From: Candidatus Borrarchaeota archaeon
GTDB lineage: Archaea; Asgardarchaeota; Sifarchaeia; Borrarchaeales; Borrarchaeaceae
Direction of reading: 5' to 3'
Assembly: GCA_016840645.1 (NCBI GenBank)
Contig: JAEORY010000142.1
Location: 1-8,771, forward strand
Length of the DNA: 8,771 nt
Shown: piece by piece, positions 1 to 5,158 of the stretch
Layout of the letters: the number at the start of each line of letters is the position of its first letter
Position numbering within the stretch: position 1 is the first letter of the stretch
Made by a program: the position numbers and the translations under genes
Notes under the pieces: model-generated
What the model saw: the letters and a program-made list of their open reading frames with translations, nothing else
Databases searched by the model: none
What the model was told of the DNA's origin: nothing

Positions 1-78
1 TATAGTTTGTTGGTGAAACCAATTATAGTACCTACGGGGCGTAGGGATGTTAAGCCTGTGGAGATAAGACCTCCGTAA
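1..78 (+). CDS. tnpB: TnpB, C-terminal end (5' part outside window)
   Basis: Frame 1 is open from the window edge to TAA at 76-78 and ends in the residues VKPVEIRPP, a tail typical of IS200/IS605 and IS1341-type TnpB proteins. TnpB is an RNA-guided DNA endonuclease with a RuvC fold, the ancestor of Cas12, which uses an RNA copied from the 3' end of its own gene. Only 25 codons are visible, so catalytic residues and the zinc finger cannot be checked. The identification rests on the tail together with the RNA scaffold that overlaps and follows it. A decayed homologue of the same stretch lies antisense at 1686-1790 and aligns without gaps over 37 bases. Confidence 0.82.
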   Translation, partial: YSLLVKPIIVPTGRRDVKPVEIRPP

Positions 79-164
79 CCCGCAAGGGGATCGAGTCTGT
101 CCTTGAAGCAGGAAGCCTCGATGCTTGAGCACGAGGTAGCTCACTTAAATATTAAAAGGAGAAA
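1..164 (+). ncRNA. TnpB guide RNA (reRNA/omegaRNA) 3' scaffold and guide; right end of IS element
   Basis: The block TGAAGCAGGAAGCC at 104-117, a stem CCTCG (116-120) / CGAGG (132-136) enclosing a second stem TGCT/AGCA, and the terminal GGTAGCTCAC ending at 144 are the hallmark right end of archaeal tnpB elements. In TnpB systems this end is the conserved scaffold of the guide RNA, and the 16-20 nt immediately past the element end act as the guide. Here that would be about 145-164, starting TTAAATATTAAAAGG, AT-rich host DNA just beyond the 3' end of larE. The 5' limit of the RNA is not visible. The scaffold overlaps the end of the tnpB coding region, as is usual. Confidence 0.75.
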
Positions 165-182
165 ATTCCATAAAAATGAGAA

Positions 183-992
183 TCAGGTTTTGTTTCCATA
201 TTCTTTTGGAACCATCGGTTTATAGCCTTTGAGATCAAGATACACATTCTTATACCCTAGGCTCTCAAGATGATTAACGATTTGACTTATTGCATCTATA
301 TTAAATAATCTGTCAAATTCATCTTGCCCAATTTCTATTTTTGCGAAATCGTCATAGTCACGTACACGTAGAACACGAGCATTAAGGAGATCACGAACGA
401 ATTTTTCTGCTTTTCCTACTCTAAAAATTTTCTCTTCTGTGATTAAATGTCCATAAGGTATCCTAGATGAAAGGCAGGCTAGTTGAGGTTTGTCTGCAAA
501 AGAAAGGCCACGAGATCGTGCGATTTCTCTTACTTCTGGTTTTGTAATTCCTGCCTCAGCCAAAGGACTTCTGATTCCTAATTCTTTTAATGCCACATAA
601 CCTGGTCTATGCCCTTCTAACTCTGATGCATTTGTGCCGTCAATAATAAGATCAGCTCCTTCTTGAGCTCTAAATTCGTTTAATACTGTAAATAATGCTT
701 TCTTACAGTAATAACACCTGTCATCTGGATTTTTTACAAATTCAGGATGTGCTAATTCATCAACTCTGACAATAACGTGAGAAATTCCGCCAATTTCATT
801 TGTAATTCTCTTTGTATCTTCAATTTCGCCTAATGGGACTGTTTGCGAGTCTGCAGTTACGGCTACGATGCGCTTAGCGACATCTTTTGCCAATAAAGCA
901 ACAGTCGAACTATCCACTCCTCCAGAAAACGCTACAATTACAGATTTTCCCCTTAGGATGTCATGAACAAGTTTAATTTTCTCTTCAAACAT
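183..992 (-). CDS. larE: LarE-type ATP-dependent sacrificial sulfur transferase
   Basis: 269 residues, the usual LarE length. LarE makes the nickel-pincer nucleotide cofactor of lactate racemase and related LarA enzymes: it adenylates the pyridinium biscarboxylate intermediate and inserts sulfur. The PP-loop SGGVDSS is at residues 23-29, the sulfur-donor region ACLSSRIPYG at 172-181 with Cys173, and RVRDY at 209-213. A CxxC pair (Cys93, Cys96 in RCYYCKK) together with Cys173 fits the variant that binds a [4Fe-4S] cluster through three cysteines and can turn over, rather than the single-cysteine sacrificial type; this is inference. The frame extends upstream to 1088, but the 32 extra residues do not look like LarE. 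Met at 992 is preceded by GGGGTAGGAC, so it is preferred. No larA, larB or larC is in the window. Confidence 0.88.
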   Translation of the reverse strand: MFEEKIKLVHDILRGKSVIVAFSGGVDSSTVALLAKDVAKRIVAVTADSQTVPLGEIEDTKRITNEIGGISHVIVRVDELAHPEFVKNPDDRCYYCKKALFTVLNEFRAQEGADLIIDGTNASELEGHRPGYVALKELGIRSPLAEAGITKPEVREIARSRGLSFADKPQLACLSSRIPYGHLITEEKIFRVGKAEKFVRDLLNARVLRVRDYDDFAKIEIGQDEFDRLFNIDAISQIVNHLESLGYKNVYLDLKGYKPMVPKEYGNKT

Positions 993-1028
993 TTGTCGTC
1001 CTACCCCTAGATGAATATATGACACTGG

Positions 1029-1036
1029 AATATAAG
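1029..1036 (-). promoter_or_regulatory. Possible TATA box of larE
   Basis: On the minus strand CTTATATTCC lies about 43 nt upstream of the preferred larE start, a spacing that gives a short leader if transcription begins about 25 nt downstream. It supports the 992 start over the longer frame, whose extra codons would fall across this promoter. A second AT-rich stretch (TCATATATTC) lies closer to the gene, so the exact box is uncertain. Confidence 0.35.
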
Positions 1037-1099
1037 GGGATGTGTAAATAAGAGTTTCGACATAAGCAAGAATGAAAATCCCAATCAAATAGTGTCTAA

Positions 1100-1643
1100 T
1101 TATTGTCCTAGACCGTCTGCAATTTTCTGGAGTGCATTTTTCAAAGAAAGTCCATGAATTGGAAGAACTCCATACCAGTAGAATACACCAAACAAACCTC
1201 TCGGGACAAAGGCGGTAAGCTGCTGCACTTCAGTCGTGTGATTATCAATTTTGCCTAGTAAAAATTCTAAAGTGGCCCGGCCAGGTATTTTCAACTCAGC
1301 ATACAATTTAAGGTGTTTTTGAGGTTCTATGCTAACTACATTCCAACAATTTGCATAATGACCAAGTTTTAAATCCGAAGACTCCTTTCTACTTCTTCTT
1401 ATGCTTAGTCCACCGATTAATTCTTCTATCAAACCTCGATGCTGCAACGGTAAGTTTTCACAATAACCTCCTTCCCCTTCTATTTTTATAATCGAGCTCC
1501 ACACTTCTTCAAGAGGCGATTCTATTACCACTCGACGATGATCTCGGTATGTAGAACCGCCTGCCCACTTAGGATCCCCTGGTTGAGTCCACTCAGGAAT
1601 AAATTCGGGATATAGTTGTATGATAGACGGATGAGTTGACTGG
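1100..1643 (-). pseudogene. 5'-truncated SDR/DUF2867 protein (only the DUF2867 region left)
   Basis: The minus-strand frame is open from the edge of the relic insertion at 1643 to its stop at 1100-1102. It reads DPKWAGGSTYRDHRR and then a DUF2867 domain (SPLEEVWSSI, the conserved RR in SIRRSRK, PGRATLEF, FVPRGLFGVFYWYGVLPIHG). In related proteins this segment follows an NAD(P)-binding epimerase-like Rossmann domain. That domain is absent, and the frame meets a stop (1649-1651) inside the antisense tnpB right end. The first usable start is GTG at 1531, which would give a 143-residue stand-alone protein beginning MVIESPLEE. DPKWAGG lies upstream of that start, which shows that the ancestral gene continued further. 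The frame has no stops although the insertion next to it is decayed, so the remnant may still be translated. No clear ribosome site precedes 1531. Confidence 0.72.
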
Positions 1644-1685
1644 GTGAGTTACCTCATAATAAAGCTATAAGGCTTCCTGCTTCAA
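1628..1685 (-). ncRNA. Relic tnpB right end / guide-RNA scaffold
   Basis: On the minus strand TGAAGCAGGAAGCC (1684-1671) is followed by a stem CCTTAT (1672-1667) / ATGAGG (1657-1652) and the terminal GGTAACTCAC ending at 1644. It matches the scaffold at 104-144. The stem sequence differs on both sides but still pairs (one G-U), which suggests that RNA structure was once selected. The fossil guide would be about 1643-1628, CCAGTCAACTCATCCG, which is codons of the interrupted DUF2867 gene. Whether any RNA is made today cannot be seen. Confidence 0.68.
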
Positions 1686-1790
1686 TTAGAGACTAGTTCC
1701 CTTTGGTGGAGTTGTGGAAGTCTCGATGTTCACAAGAGGGAATTCCGTACAAACCATAGGTATTCATATTTGAGGACAACAGATTATATA
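1686..1790 (-). pseudogene. Decayed TnpB C-terminal fragment
   Basis: From 1760 to the TAA at 1686-1688 the minus strand reads PMVCTEFPLVNIETSTTPPKG, colinear with the PTGRRDVKPVEIRPP tail at 31-75. The two DNA stretches align base for base over 37 nt at ACCTA[C/T]GG...GTG[G/A]A. Further upstream (to about 1790) TATAATCTGTTG resembles TATAGTTTGTTG but is offset by about 2 nt, implying a frameshift. Nothing recognisable as the TnpB zinc finger or RuvC motifs is found beyond 1800, so most of the gene is gone or unrecognisable. Confidence 0.55.
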
Positions 1791-2031
1791 AACGCCTCGC
1801 ATTTCATAAACTCGTTGCAGCGACGGTGCTTTCTGGCTTAGCTGTCAAAAAAACTAGAATAGCGGAGTGACATCTATGTGAAAATTGTAAATATGCTATC
1901 TTTTATTTAGGGATTCAAACATTCATAAGCTAATATATTGCCAGAAAAACAAATTTAAAAGAGCATTTAGCTGAAAGATTTAGTTATCAAGAACAGGAAG
2001 ACAAATTAGAAACTTCTATAAGGCATTTAAA
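1791..2031. other. Non-coding stretch between relic element and half-ferritin operon
   Basis: No supported gene. On the minus strand, downstream of the half-ferritin stop, TTCTAGTTTTTTTGACAG (around 1843-1858) has a run of seven T and is a plausible archaeal oligo-T terminator for the operon. A near copy of this string occurs at 3630-3649. On the plus strand a fragment reading LCENCKYA, a stop, then NLKEHLAERFSYQEQEDKLETSI looks protein-like. It has no start and an in-frame stop, so it could be a gene remnant or chance. Confidence 0.4.
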
Positions 2032-2268
2032 TCATTGCGACTTCATTTGTTCAAATTCTATCTCCGCTTGGATTTCGTGAAGTTGAGCTCGCAATTTCGC
2101 TTCATGCCCCTTTTCTTGTTCTATCAACAAAGAAAACAGCCTTTGTTCGTTATCCTTAGTTGCTTTTTGAAAAGCTTCAGTGTAATAGCGCATAGAGGCT
2201 TGTTCGCGAGCTATGGCAATTGTGATTATTTCCTTCATTTCTTCCAACTCTTTTATTTTACTAGACAT
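2032..2268 (-). CDS. Half-ferritin (two-helix ferritin-like protein), copy A
   Basis: 78 residues, only half of a rubrerythrin/ferritin four-helix bundle. Helix 1 carries Glu22 in IAIAREQASMRYYTE and helix 2 carries Glu52-x-x-His55 in EQEKGHEAKL. One such E plus one ExxH supplies half a diiron site, so a dimer (with itself or with copy B) would be needed. The Glu-to-ExxH spacing (30 and 33 residues) equals that of encapsulated ferritins (EncFtn Glu32/Glu62/His65 by my recollection) rather than full-length rubrerythrin. No encapsulin cargo tail is visible at the C terminus. GAGGTG lies about 6 nt before the ATG. It is the third gene of the minus-strand run starting at 3293, 74 nt after copy B. 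A role in iron or peroxide handling is inference. Confidence 0.75.
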   Translation of the reverse strand: MSSKIKELEEMKEIITIAIAREQASMRYYTEAFQKATKDNEQRLFSLLIEQEKGHEAKLRAQLHEIQAEIEFEQMKSQ

Positions 2269-2320
2269 ACGTACACCTCATTTCTAATTACGTTAAGAAT
2301 TAATTCTCATATTAACACAG

Positions 2321-2337
2321 GCAGATTCTCGATCTGC
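2321..2337 (-). repeat. Small hairpin between the half-ferritin genes
   Basis: GCAGAT (2321-2326) and ATCTGC (2332-2337) form a perfect 6 bp stem with a 5 nt loop, starting 5 nt after the stop of copy B. No T-run follows on the minus strand, so it looks more like an intercistronic processing or stability element than a terminator. A 12 bp palindrome AGAATTAATTCT follows at 2296-2307. Confidence 0.35.
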
Positions 2338-2342
2338 AATTT

Positions 2343-2579
2343 CTATTTCAGTTTCTTTCGTTCCGCTTCTATAATTGATTGTATTTCATTAATGTGATTT
2401 TGAATCTTTATCACATGTCCTTTCTCTTCTTCTAACAAGGTCCAAATCATTTTTTGGGCCCTTTCGGTTGTCGCTTTTTGGTAGATTTCCGTATAATAGA
2501 GTACAGTATTTTGTTCACGGGCCAAGGCGATGGATAATATTTCAGCCATTTCTTCCAACTCTTTAATTCTTTTCGACAA
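2343..2579 (-). CDS. Half-ferritin (two-helix ferritin-like protein), copy B
   Basis: 78 residues, about half identical to copy A by hand alignment (roughly 40 of 78) and of exactly the same length, so a tandem duplicate. Shared features are IKELEEM at 5-11, Glu22 in LAREQ, YYTE at 28-31, and Glu52-x-x-His55 in EEEKGH. Divergence is concentrated between helices and in the middle of helix 2, as expected if the two form a specific heteromer or have different partners; this is inference. The start is TTG at 2579, preceded by AGGGGTG. An ATG two bases earlier is out of frame and is rejected. The gene begins 24 nt after the stop of the cytochrome-b5/DUF2231 gene, so it is almost certainly co-transcribed with it. 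Confidence 0.75.
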   Translation of the reverse strand: MSKRIKELEEMAEILSIALAREQNTVLYYTEIYQKATTERAQKMIWTLLEEEKGHVIKIQNHINEIQSIIEAERKKLK

Positions 2580-2603
2580 ACATACACCCCTAGTGTTACA
2601 ACT

Positions 2604-3293
2604 TTAGGAATAGACTATTTTGCCTCCATAATGACCAAGAATTGTAGCTATCGGCACTAAACTCCATATTACTGCCAAGTAAATGTAACTTAAGTTAGTT
2701 ATTGCCAGTAGGATGTTTGGATTCAAAGTTCGCCATGCAAAACCTACTGTGATGATTGCAAGTAACAAGATTGTATATACTATTTTGCGAACAAAGGTTT
2801 TAGTCCTTCTCCCTTCGTAAGTGACTTTCCAACTGAAGACGCCCGAGAGTGCACACGGAGGACCAGTCAAGAATCCCACTATAAGCATATAATACGAAGC
2901 TGCTTCAAAAGAGGTTTCGCCTGTGAAAACATAAAGAAGAGTTAACAAAGAAATAATGATGGAATATGCTATAGAAAAATGAACCACAATGGGATGAAGA
3001 TGCAATCCCTCTAATTTTTGTTTAAGACTCTGCATAGCTGGTACTTCTGCTCTCAACTCACCGACAATAGGAAATTTCACGAAAATTATGTCGTCGTGAG
3101 GAGCGTTTATCATGATTGGAGTTAAATCATCTCCGGCGAAGTGGCGTCCTGCATGTTTTCCGTCTTTCCAGAGGCGACTGTTTGAAACGTCATAGATTTT
3201 TCCGTTGTAAGCTATATATGAAGGTCTGCCTTCTTTGCCGTCAAATTGCTTCAGTTCCGCGGTTGTGAAGCGGCGTAATTCTTTTTCTACCAT
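2604..3293 (-). CDS. Cytochrome b5-like heme-binding domain fused to DUF2231 membrane domain
   Basis: 229 residues in two parts. Residues about 6-85 match the small cytochrome b5-like heme/steroid-binding family: YIAYNGKIYDVSNSRLWKDGKHAGRHFAGDDL with His47 and His51, then APHDD with His66; these histidines are the candidate heme ligands. Residues about 98-226 are a DUF2231-type membrane domain starting with LHLHPIVVHFSIAY and containing four hydrophobic segments (about 102-122, 134-152, 169-187, 200-220), ending in GHYGGKIVY. A membrane-anchored electron-transfer protein is the likely role, and the soluble heme domain could pass electrons to the half-ferritins encoded downstream (inference). 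AGGGGG precedes the ATG by 7 nt. It is the first gene of the operon. Confidence 0.82.
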   Translation of the reverse strand: MVEKELRRFTTAELKQFDGKEGRPSYIAYNGKIYDVSNSRLWKDGKHAGRHFAGDDLTPIMINAPHDDIIFVKFPIVGELRAEVPAMQSLKQKLEGLHLHPIVVHFSIAYSIIISLLTLLYVFTGETSFEAASYYMLIVGFLTGPPCALSGVFSWKVTYEGRRTKTFVRKIVYTILLLAIITVGFAWRTLNPNILLAITNLSYIYLAVIWSLVPIATILGHYGGKIVYS

Positions 3294-3670
3294 TTTTTAG
3301 CCCCCTAGCGTGAATTCACTAAGGTTATTTATTTTATGTATTTAAGTTTTCATATTATCTGATGCGGAATAAAAATGTTGACTTAATTACACAACTATTA
3401 ATATTAACTTGTTCGATCTATAAGGATGACAGTTAATTCGAAAAGTATATACTTTGAACTAAGCAAGAAAGCACCAACGCTCCAGCTTTCGACAAAAATA
3501 AAATGCTACAAAAAAGAAATGATATCAACGAAAAATATATAGATAATGATAAAATTCTCTTGCGAAAGCGACTATTTGTTCTGTTTATATTTCAATATTC
3601 TAAGGTTGTCGCTAATCTGACAACTTTTTATCAAAAAAAAACTAGAAAATTGGGAATGACGTTTGTATCT
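3294..3670. other. Gene-free stretch with one hairpin
   Basis: About 375 bases with no supported gene; the plus-strand open frame across 3503-3742 has no ribosome site and low-complexity composition. The notable structure is an inverted repeat AAGGTTGTC (3602-3610) / GACAACTTT (3619-3627), 9 bp with one G-U, followed on the plus strand by further T, resembling a terminator. On the minus strand a run of nine T (3632-3640) lies about 30 nt past the stop of the small gene at 3671 and is a likely terminator for it. Confidence 0.45.
3338..3347 (-). promoter_or_regulatory. Probable TATA box of the cytochrome-b5/half-ferritin operon
   Basis: On the minus strand ACTTAAATAC lies about 45-50 nt upstream of the ATG at 3293, followed by an AT-rich initially melted region. 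Spacing fits an archaeal promoter with a 15-25 nt leader containing the AGGGGG ribosome site. Confidence 0.45.
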
Positions 3671-3781
3671 TTATTCCATATCTTCATCCCAGTCTACTTT
3701 ATCCCAGTCCTTTTCCTTTATTTTCTTTTTTTCTGCTTCTAATTTCTCCATTTCCTCTTTTTTCTTATCTTTTTCACTCAA
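3671..3781 (-). CDS. 36-residue charged small protein, function unknown
   Basis: A minus-strand frame reads MSEKDKKKEEMEKLEAEKKK, then IKEKDWDKVDWDEDME and a TAA stop. The case for a real gene: TTG at 3781 is preceded by GGAGGG at 5 nt spacing, a TATA-like box (CTTATAAAAA) lies about 55 nt upstream, a repeated-half-site operator sits between them, and an oligo-T run follows the stop. The first two thirds are lysine/glutamate-rich and probably one helix; the end has a repeated DW-D-V-DWDED pattern, acidic with two tryptophans, a possible partner-docking or metal-binding tail. It lies between the half-ferritin operon and the divergent Fur-family regulator. I do not recognise a family. Its strongly biased composition means chance cannot be excluded. 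Confidence 0.6.
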   Translation of the reverse strand: MSEKDKKKEEMEKLEAEKKKIKEKDWDKVDWDEDME

Positions 3782-3796
3782 ATTATTCCCTCCATT

Positions 3797-3835
3797 GAGT
3801 CTGATAAGTCTTAGACTTTATGTAAGTAAGTCTAA
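3797..3835. promoter_or_regulatory. Operator-like cluster of AGTCT half-sites
   Basis: The hexamer AAGTCT or its near form occurs repeatedly: GAGTCT 3797-3802, palindrome AAGTCT-T-AGACTT 3806-3818, and AAGTCTAA 3828-3835, which also forms a perfect 8 bp inverted repeat with TTAGACTT at 3811-3818 (9 nt spacer). The cluster lies immediately downstream of the minus-strand TATA-like box and before the small gene's ribosome site, the usual position for an archaeal repressor. The repressor is unknown; the neighbouring Fur-family protein is the obvious candidate, although the motif is not a classical Fur or PerR box. Confidence 0.55.
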
Positions 3836-3836
3836 A

Positions 3837-3846
3837 TTTTTATAAG
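3837..3846 (-). promoter_or_regulatory. TATA box of the small gene
   Basis: CTTATAAAAA on the minus strand, followed directly by the half-site cluster and then the GGAGGG/TTG start, giving a leader of about 30 nt. Confidence 0.5.
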
Positions 3847-3860
3847 AATAGTTTTCATTA

Positions 3861-3876
3861 CTATTATATATAATAG
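3861..3876 (+). promoter_or_regulatory. 16 bp palindrome CTATTATATATAATAG, promoter/operator of the regulator gene
   Basis: A perfect 16 bp palindrome that also contains a TATA box. AT-rich palindromes of this kind resemble PerR/Fur boxes (TTATAATnATTATAA-like), so it may be an autoregulatory site that overlaps the box used by TBP. It lies about 150 nt upstream of the regulator start, leaving a long leader (3900-4028) in which I see no gene. It is back to back with the small gene's promoter, giving a divergent regulatory region of about 80 bp. Confidence 0.45.
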
Positions 3877-4028
3877 TTTCTTTAGGGGAATGTAAGTATA
3901 CAAAGAGAATTAAACGATTAAAGTCACATAATCCAAGAGAACTGTTCAACGCAGATAAAAAACTCTTCTAAAGTACGGATGATTCACTTTCAACAGGATT
4001 TCGATCATTTTAAGAATGTGAGATTCAA

Positions 4029-4493
4029 TTGCTCAAAAGGAAAAATGACAGAAATAACTATTATTTTACTGATAGTAAACTTGTTGAAATACTTAAAGAA
4101 AAAGGTATCCGACCAACGGAAACTCGAAAGATTATACTAAAGGAAGTAAGTAATTCAGATCACCCAGATGTAAATGAAATCTATTTAAAAATTAGAGGAA
4201 ACCATTCTAATATTAGTATGGGAACAGTCTATAGAAATTTGAATCTATTCAAAGAAAAAGGTTTGATTTATGAATTAGAGCAAGTTGGAGGAGTGCCTGG
4301 CAGGTTTGAAATAGGTTCGCCAGATCACTCTCATTTTGTTTGTGAGAAATGTGGGAAAATTTTTGATATTGAAGACCAAATTAATAAAACTGAAGAGAAA
4401 GAGCTTTCAAAAAAACTTGGAGTTATGATTACTCATCACAGAGCAGAATTCTATGGATTTTGTAAAGAATGTGGATCAGATATTGGCAAATAG
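4029..4493 (+). CDS. perR: Fur-family metal-dependent repressor, PerR-like
   Basis: 154 residues: N-terminal winged helix (LKEKGIRPTETR at 22-33, recognition region ISMGTVYRNL at 62-71), hinge, and C-terminal dimer domain. Structural zinc ligands are two CxxC pairs, Cys105/Cys108 (CEKCGK) and Cys145/Cys148 (CKECGS). Candidate regulatory-metal ligands are His45, Glu94, His100, His102 and Asp113. Asp113 (GKIFDIE) matches the aspartate that favours PerR-type peroxide sensing, whereas Glu94 replaces the Asp85 of Bacillus PerR and looks like Fur, so the sensing specificity is open. The start is TTG at 4029; no other start lies before the helix-turn-helix, and the ribosome site (GTGAG) is weak. Rubrerythrin follows 53 nt downstream, the typical target of such a repressor. 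Confidence 0.85.
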   Translation: MLKRKNDRNNYYFTDSKLVEILKEKGIRPTETRKIILKEVSNSDHPDVNEIYLKIRGNHSNISMGTVYRNLNLFKEKGLIYELEQVGGVPGRFEIGSPDHSHFVCEKCGKIFDIEDQINKTEEKELSKKLGVMITHHRAEFYGFCKECGSDIGK

Positions 4494-4546
4494 ATAATAA
4501 TATAAGCCTGCTCGAAGATTGGTAAAAGACTGGAGGAGGTATCCTA

Positions 4547-5092
4547 ATGCACATTACAACACAAGAAAACTTAATATCAGCGTTTGCTGGTGAGAGCCAA
4601 GCTCATATGCGCTATTTATATTTCGCATCTATTGCCAAACGTGAAGATTTTCCAAATATTGCTAGATTGTTTAATGCAGTTGCCTTTTCAGAGCAAATTC
4701 ATGCACATAATCATTTTAAAGAACTAAAACACTTGAATGATGGCTTTTTAACAGTAGCTCACGCACCGTTTGGTCCAGGAGACACTTCAAAGGCTTTGGA
4801 ACACGGAATCATGGGCGAAATGTATGAAATAGATGAGATGTATCCTGTTTTTCTAAAGATTGCAGACTTTCAAGAAGAAGAAGGTGCTCATTTCAGGTTC
4901 AACTGGGCATTACAGAGCGAAATAGAACATGCAAAACTGTTTAAAAAAGCAAAGGAATCTGTCGATAAAGGGAATGATGCTCCATTTGGCCCAATATATG
5001 TCTGTGAAAGATGCGGCTTCACAGCAGAGGGAGAAGTACCAGATGTATGTCCTGTGTGTAATGCTCCGAAGGACGAATTTACAGAATTTTAA
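4547..5092 (+). CDS. rbr: Rubrerythrin (diiron peroxidase with C-terminal rubredoxin domain)
   Basis: 181 residues. The ferritin-like domain (about 1-140) supplies diiron ligands on four helices: Glu16 (AGESQAH), Glu49-x-x-His52 (SEQIHAH), a glutamate of GEMYEIDE at 90-97, and Glu125-x-x-His128 (SEIEHAK). The rubredoxin domain (about 150-181) binds one iron through Cys153, Cys156, Cys168 and Cys171 and ends in the typical APKDEFTEF. Rubrerythrins reduce hydrogen peroxide in the cytoplasm of anaerobes. The ribosome site GGAGGAGGT is the strongest in the window, suggesting high expression. It follows the PerR-like gene by 53 nt; an AT-rich AATAATATAAG just after that gene's stop could be a second promoter, so transcription may be joint or separate. 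Confidence 0.95.
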   Translation: MHITTQENLISAFAGESQAHMRYLYFASIAKREDFPNIARLFNAVAFSEQIHAHNHFKELKHLNDGFLTVAHAPFGPGDTSKALEHGIMGEMYEIDEMYPVFLKIADFQEEEGAHFRFNWALQSEIEHAKLFKKAKESVDKGNDAPFGPIYVCERCGFTAEGEVPDVCPVCNAPKDEFTEF

Positions 5093-5095
5093 CAA

Positions 5096-5127
5096 CTTTT
5101 TCCTTATTTGTTCTAATTTTTCTCTAA
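5096..5127 (+). terminator. Oligo-T terminator after rubrerythrin
   Basis: Directly after the rubrerythrin stop the plus strand has three T-rich runs (ACTTTTTCC, ATTTG, AATTTTTCT) without a hairpin, the typical archaeal termination signal. It separates rubrerythrin from the converging gene that ends at 5159. Confidence 0.5.
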
Positions 5128-5158
5128 TGTCGCTAAAAGAAGAAGAGATTTGCTCAGC

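Noticed and set aside
993..1088. 32-residue N-terminal extension of LarE
   Set aside because: Not LarE-like, without a ribosome site, and it would cross the candidate promoter. The start at 992 gives the family length.
1877..2079. Plus-strand frame with CENC and a helix-like stretch NLKEHLAERFSYQEQEDKLE
   Set aside because: It contains a stop at 1931-1933, has no start or ribosome site, and runs into the 3' end of the half-ferritin gene. At best a gene remnant, not annotated as one.
2035..2397. 120-codon plus-strand frame over the half-ferritin genes
   Set aside because: Antisense to two genes with conserved metal-ligand motifs and good ribosome sites.
3503..3845. Two plus-strand frames rich in Phe, Ser, Lys and Leu
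   Set aside because: Low-complexity antisense shadows of the small gene and AT-rich spacer, without start signals.
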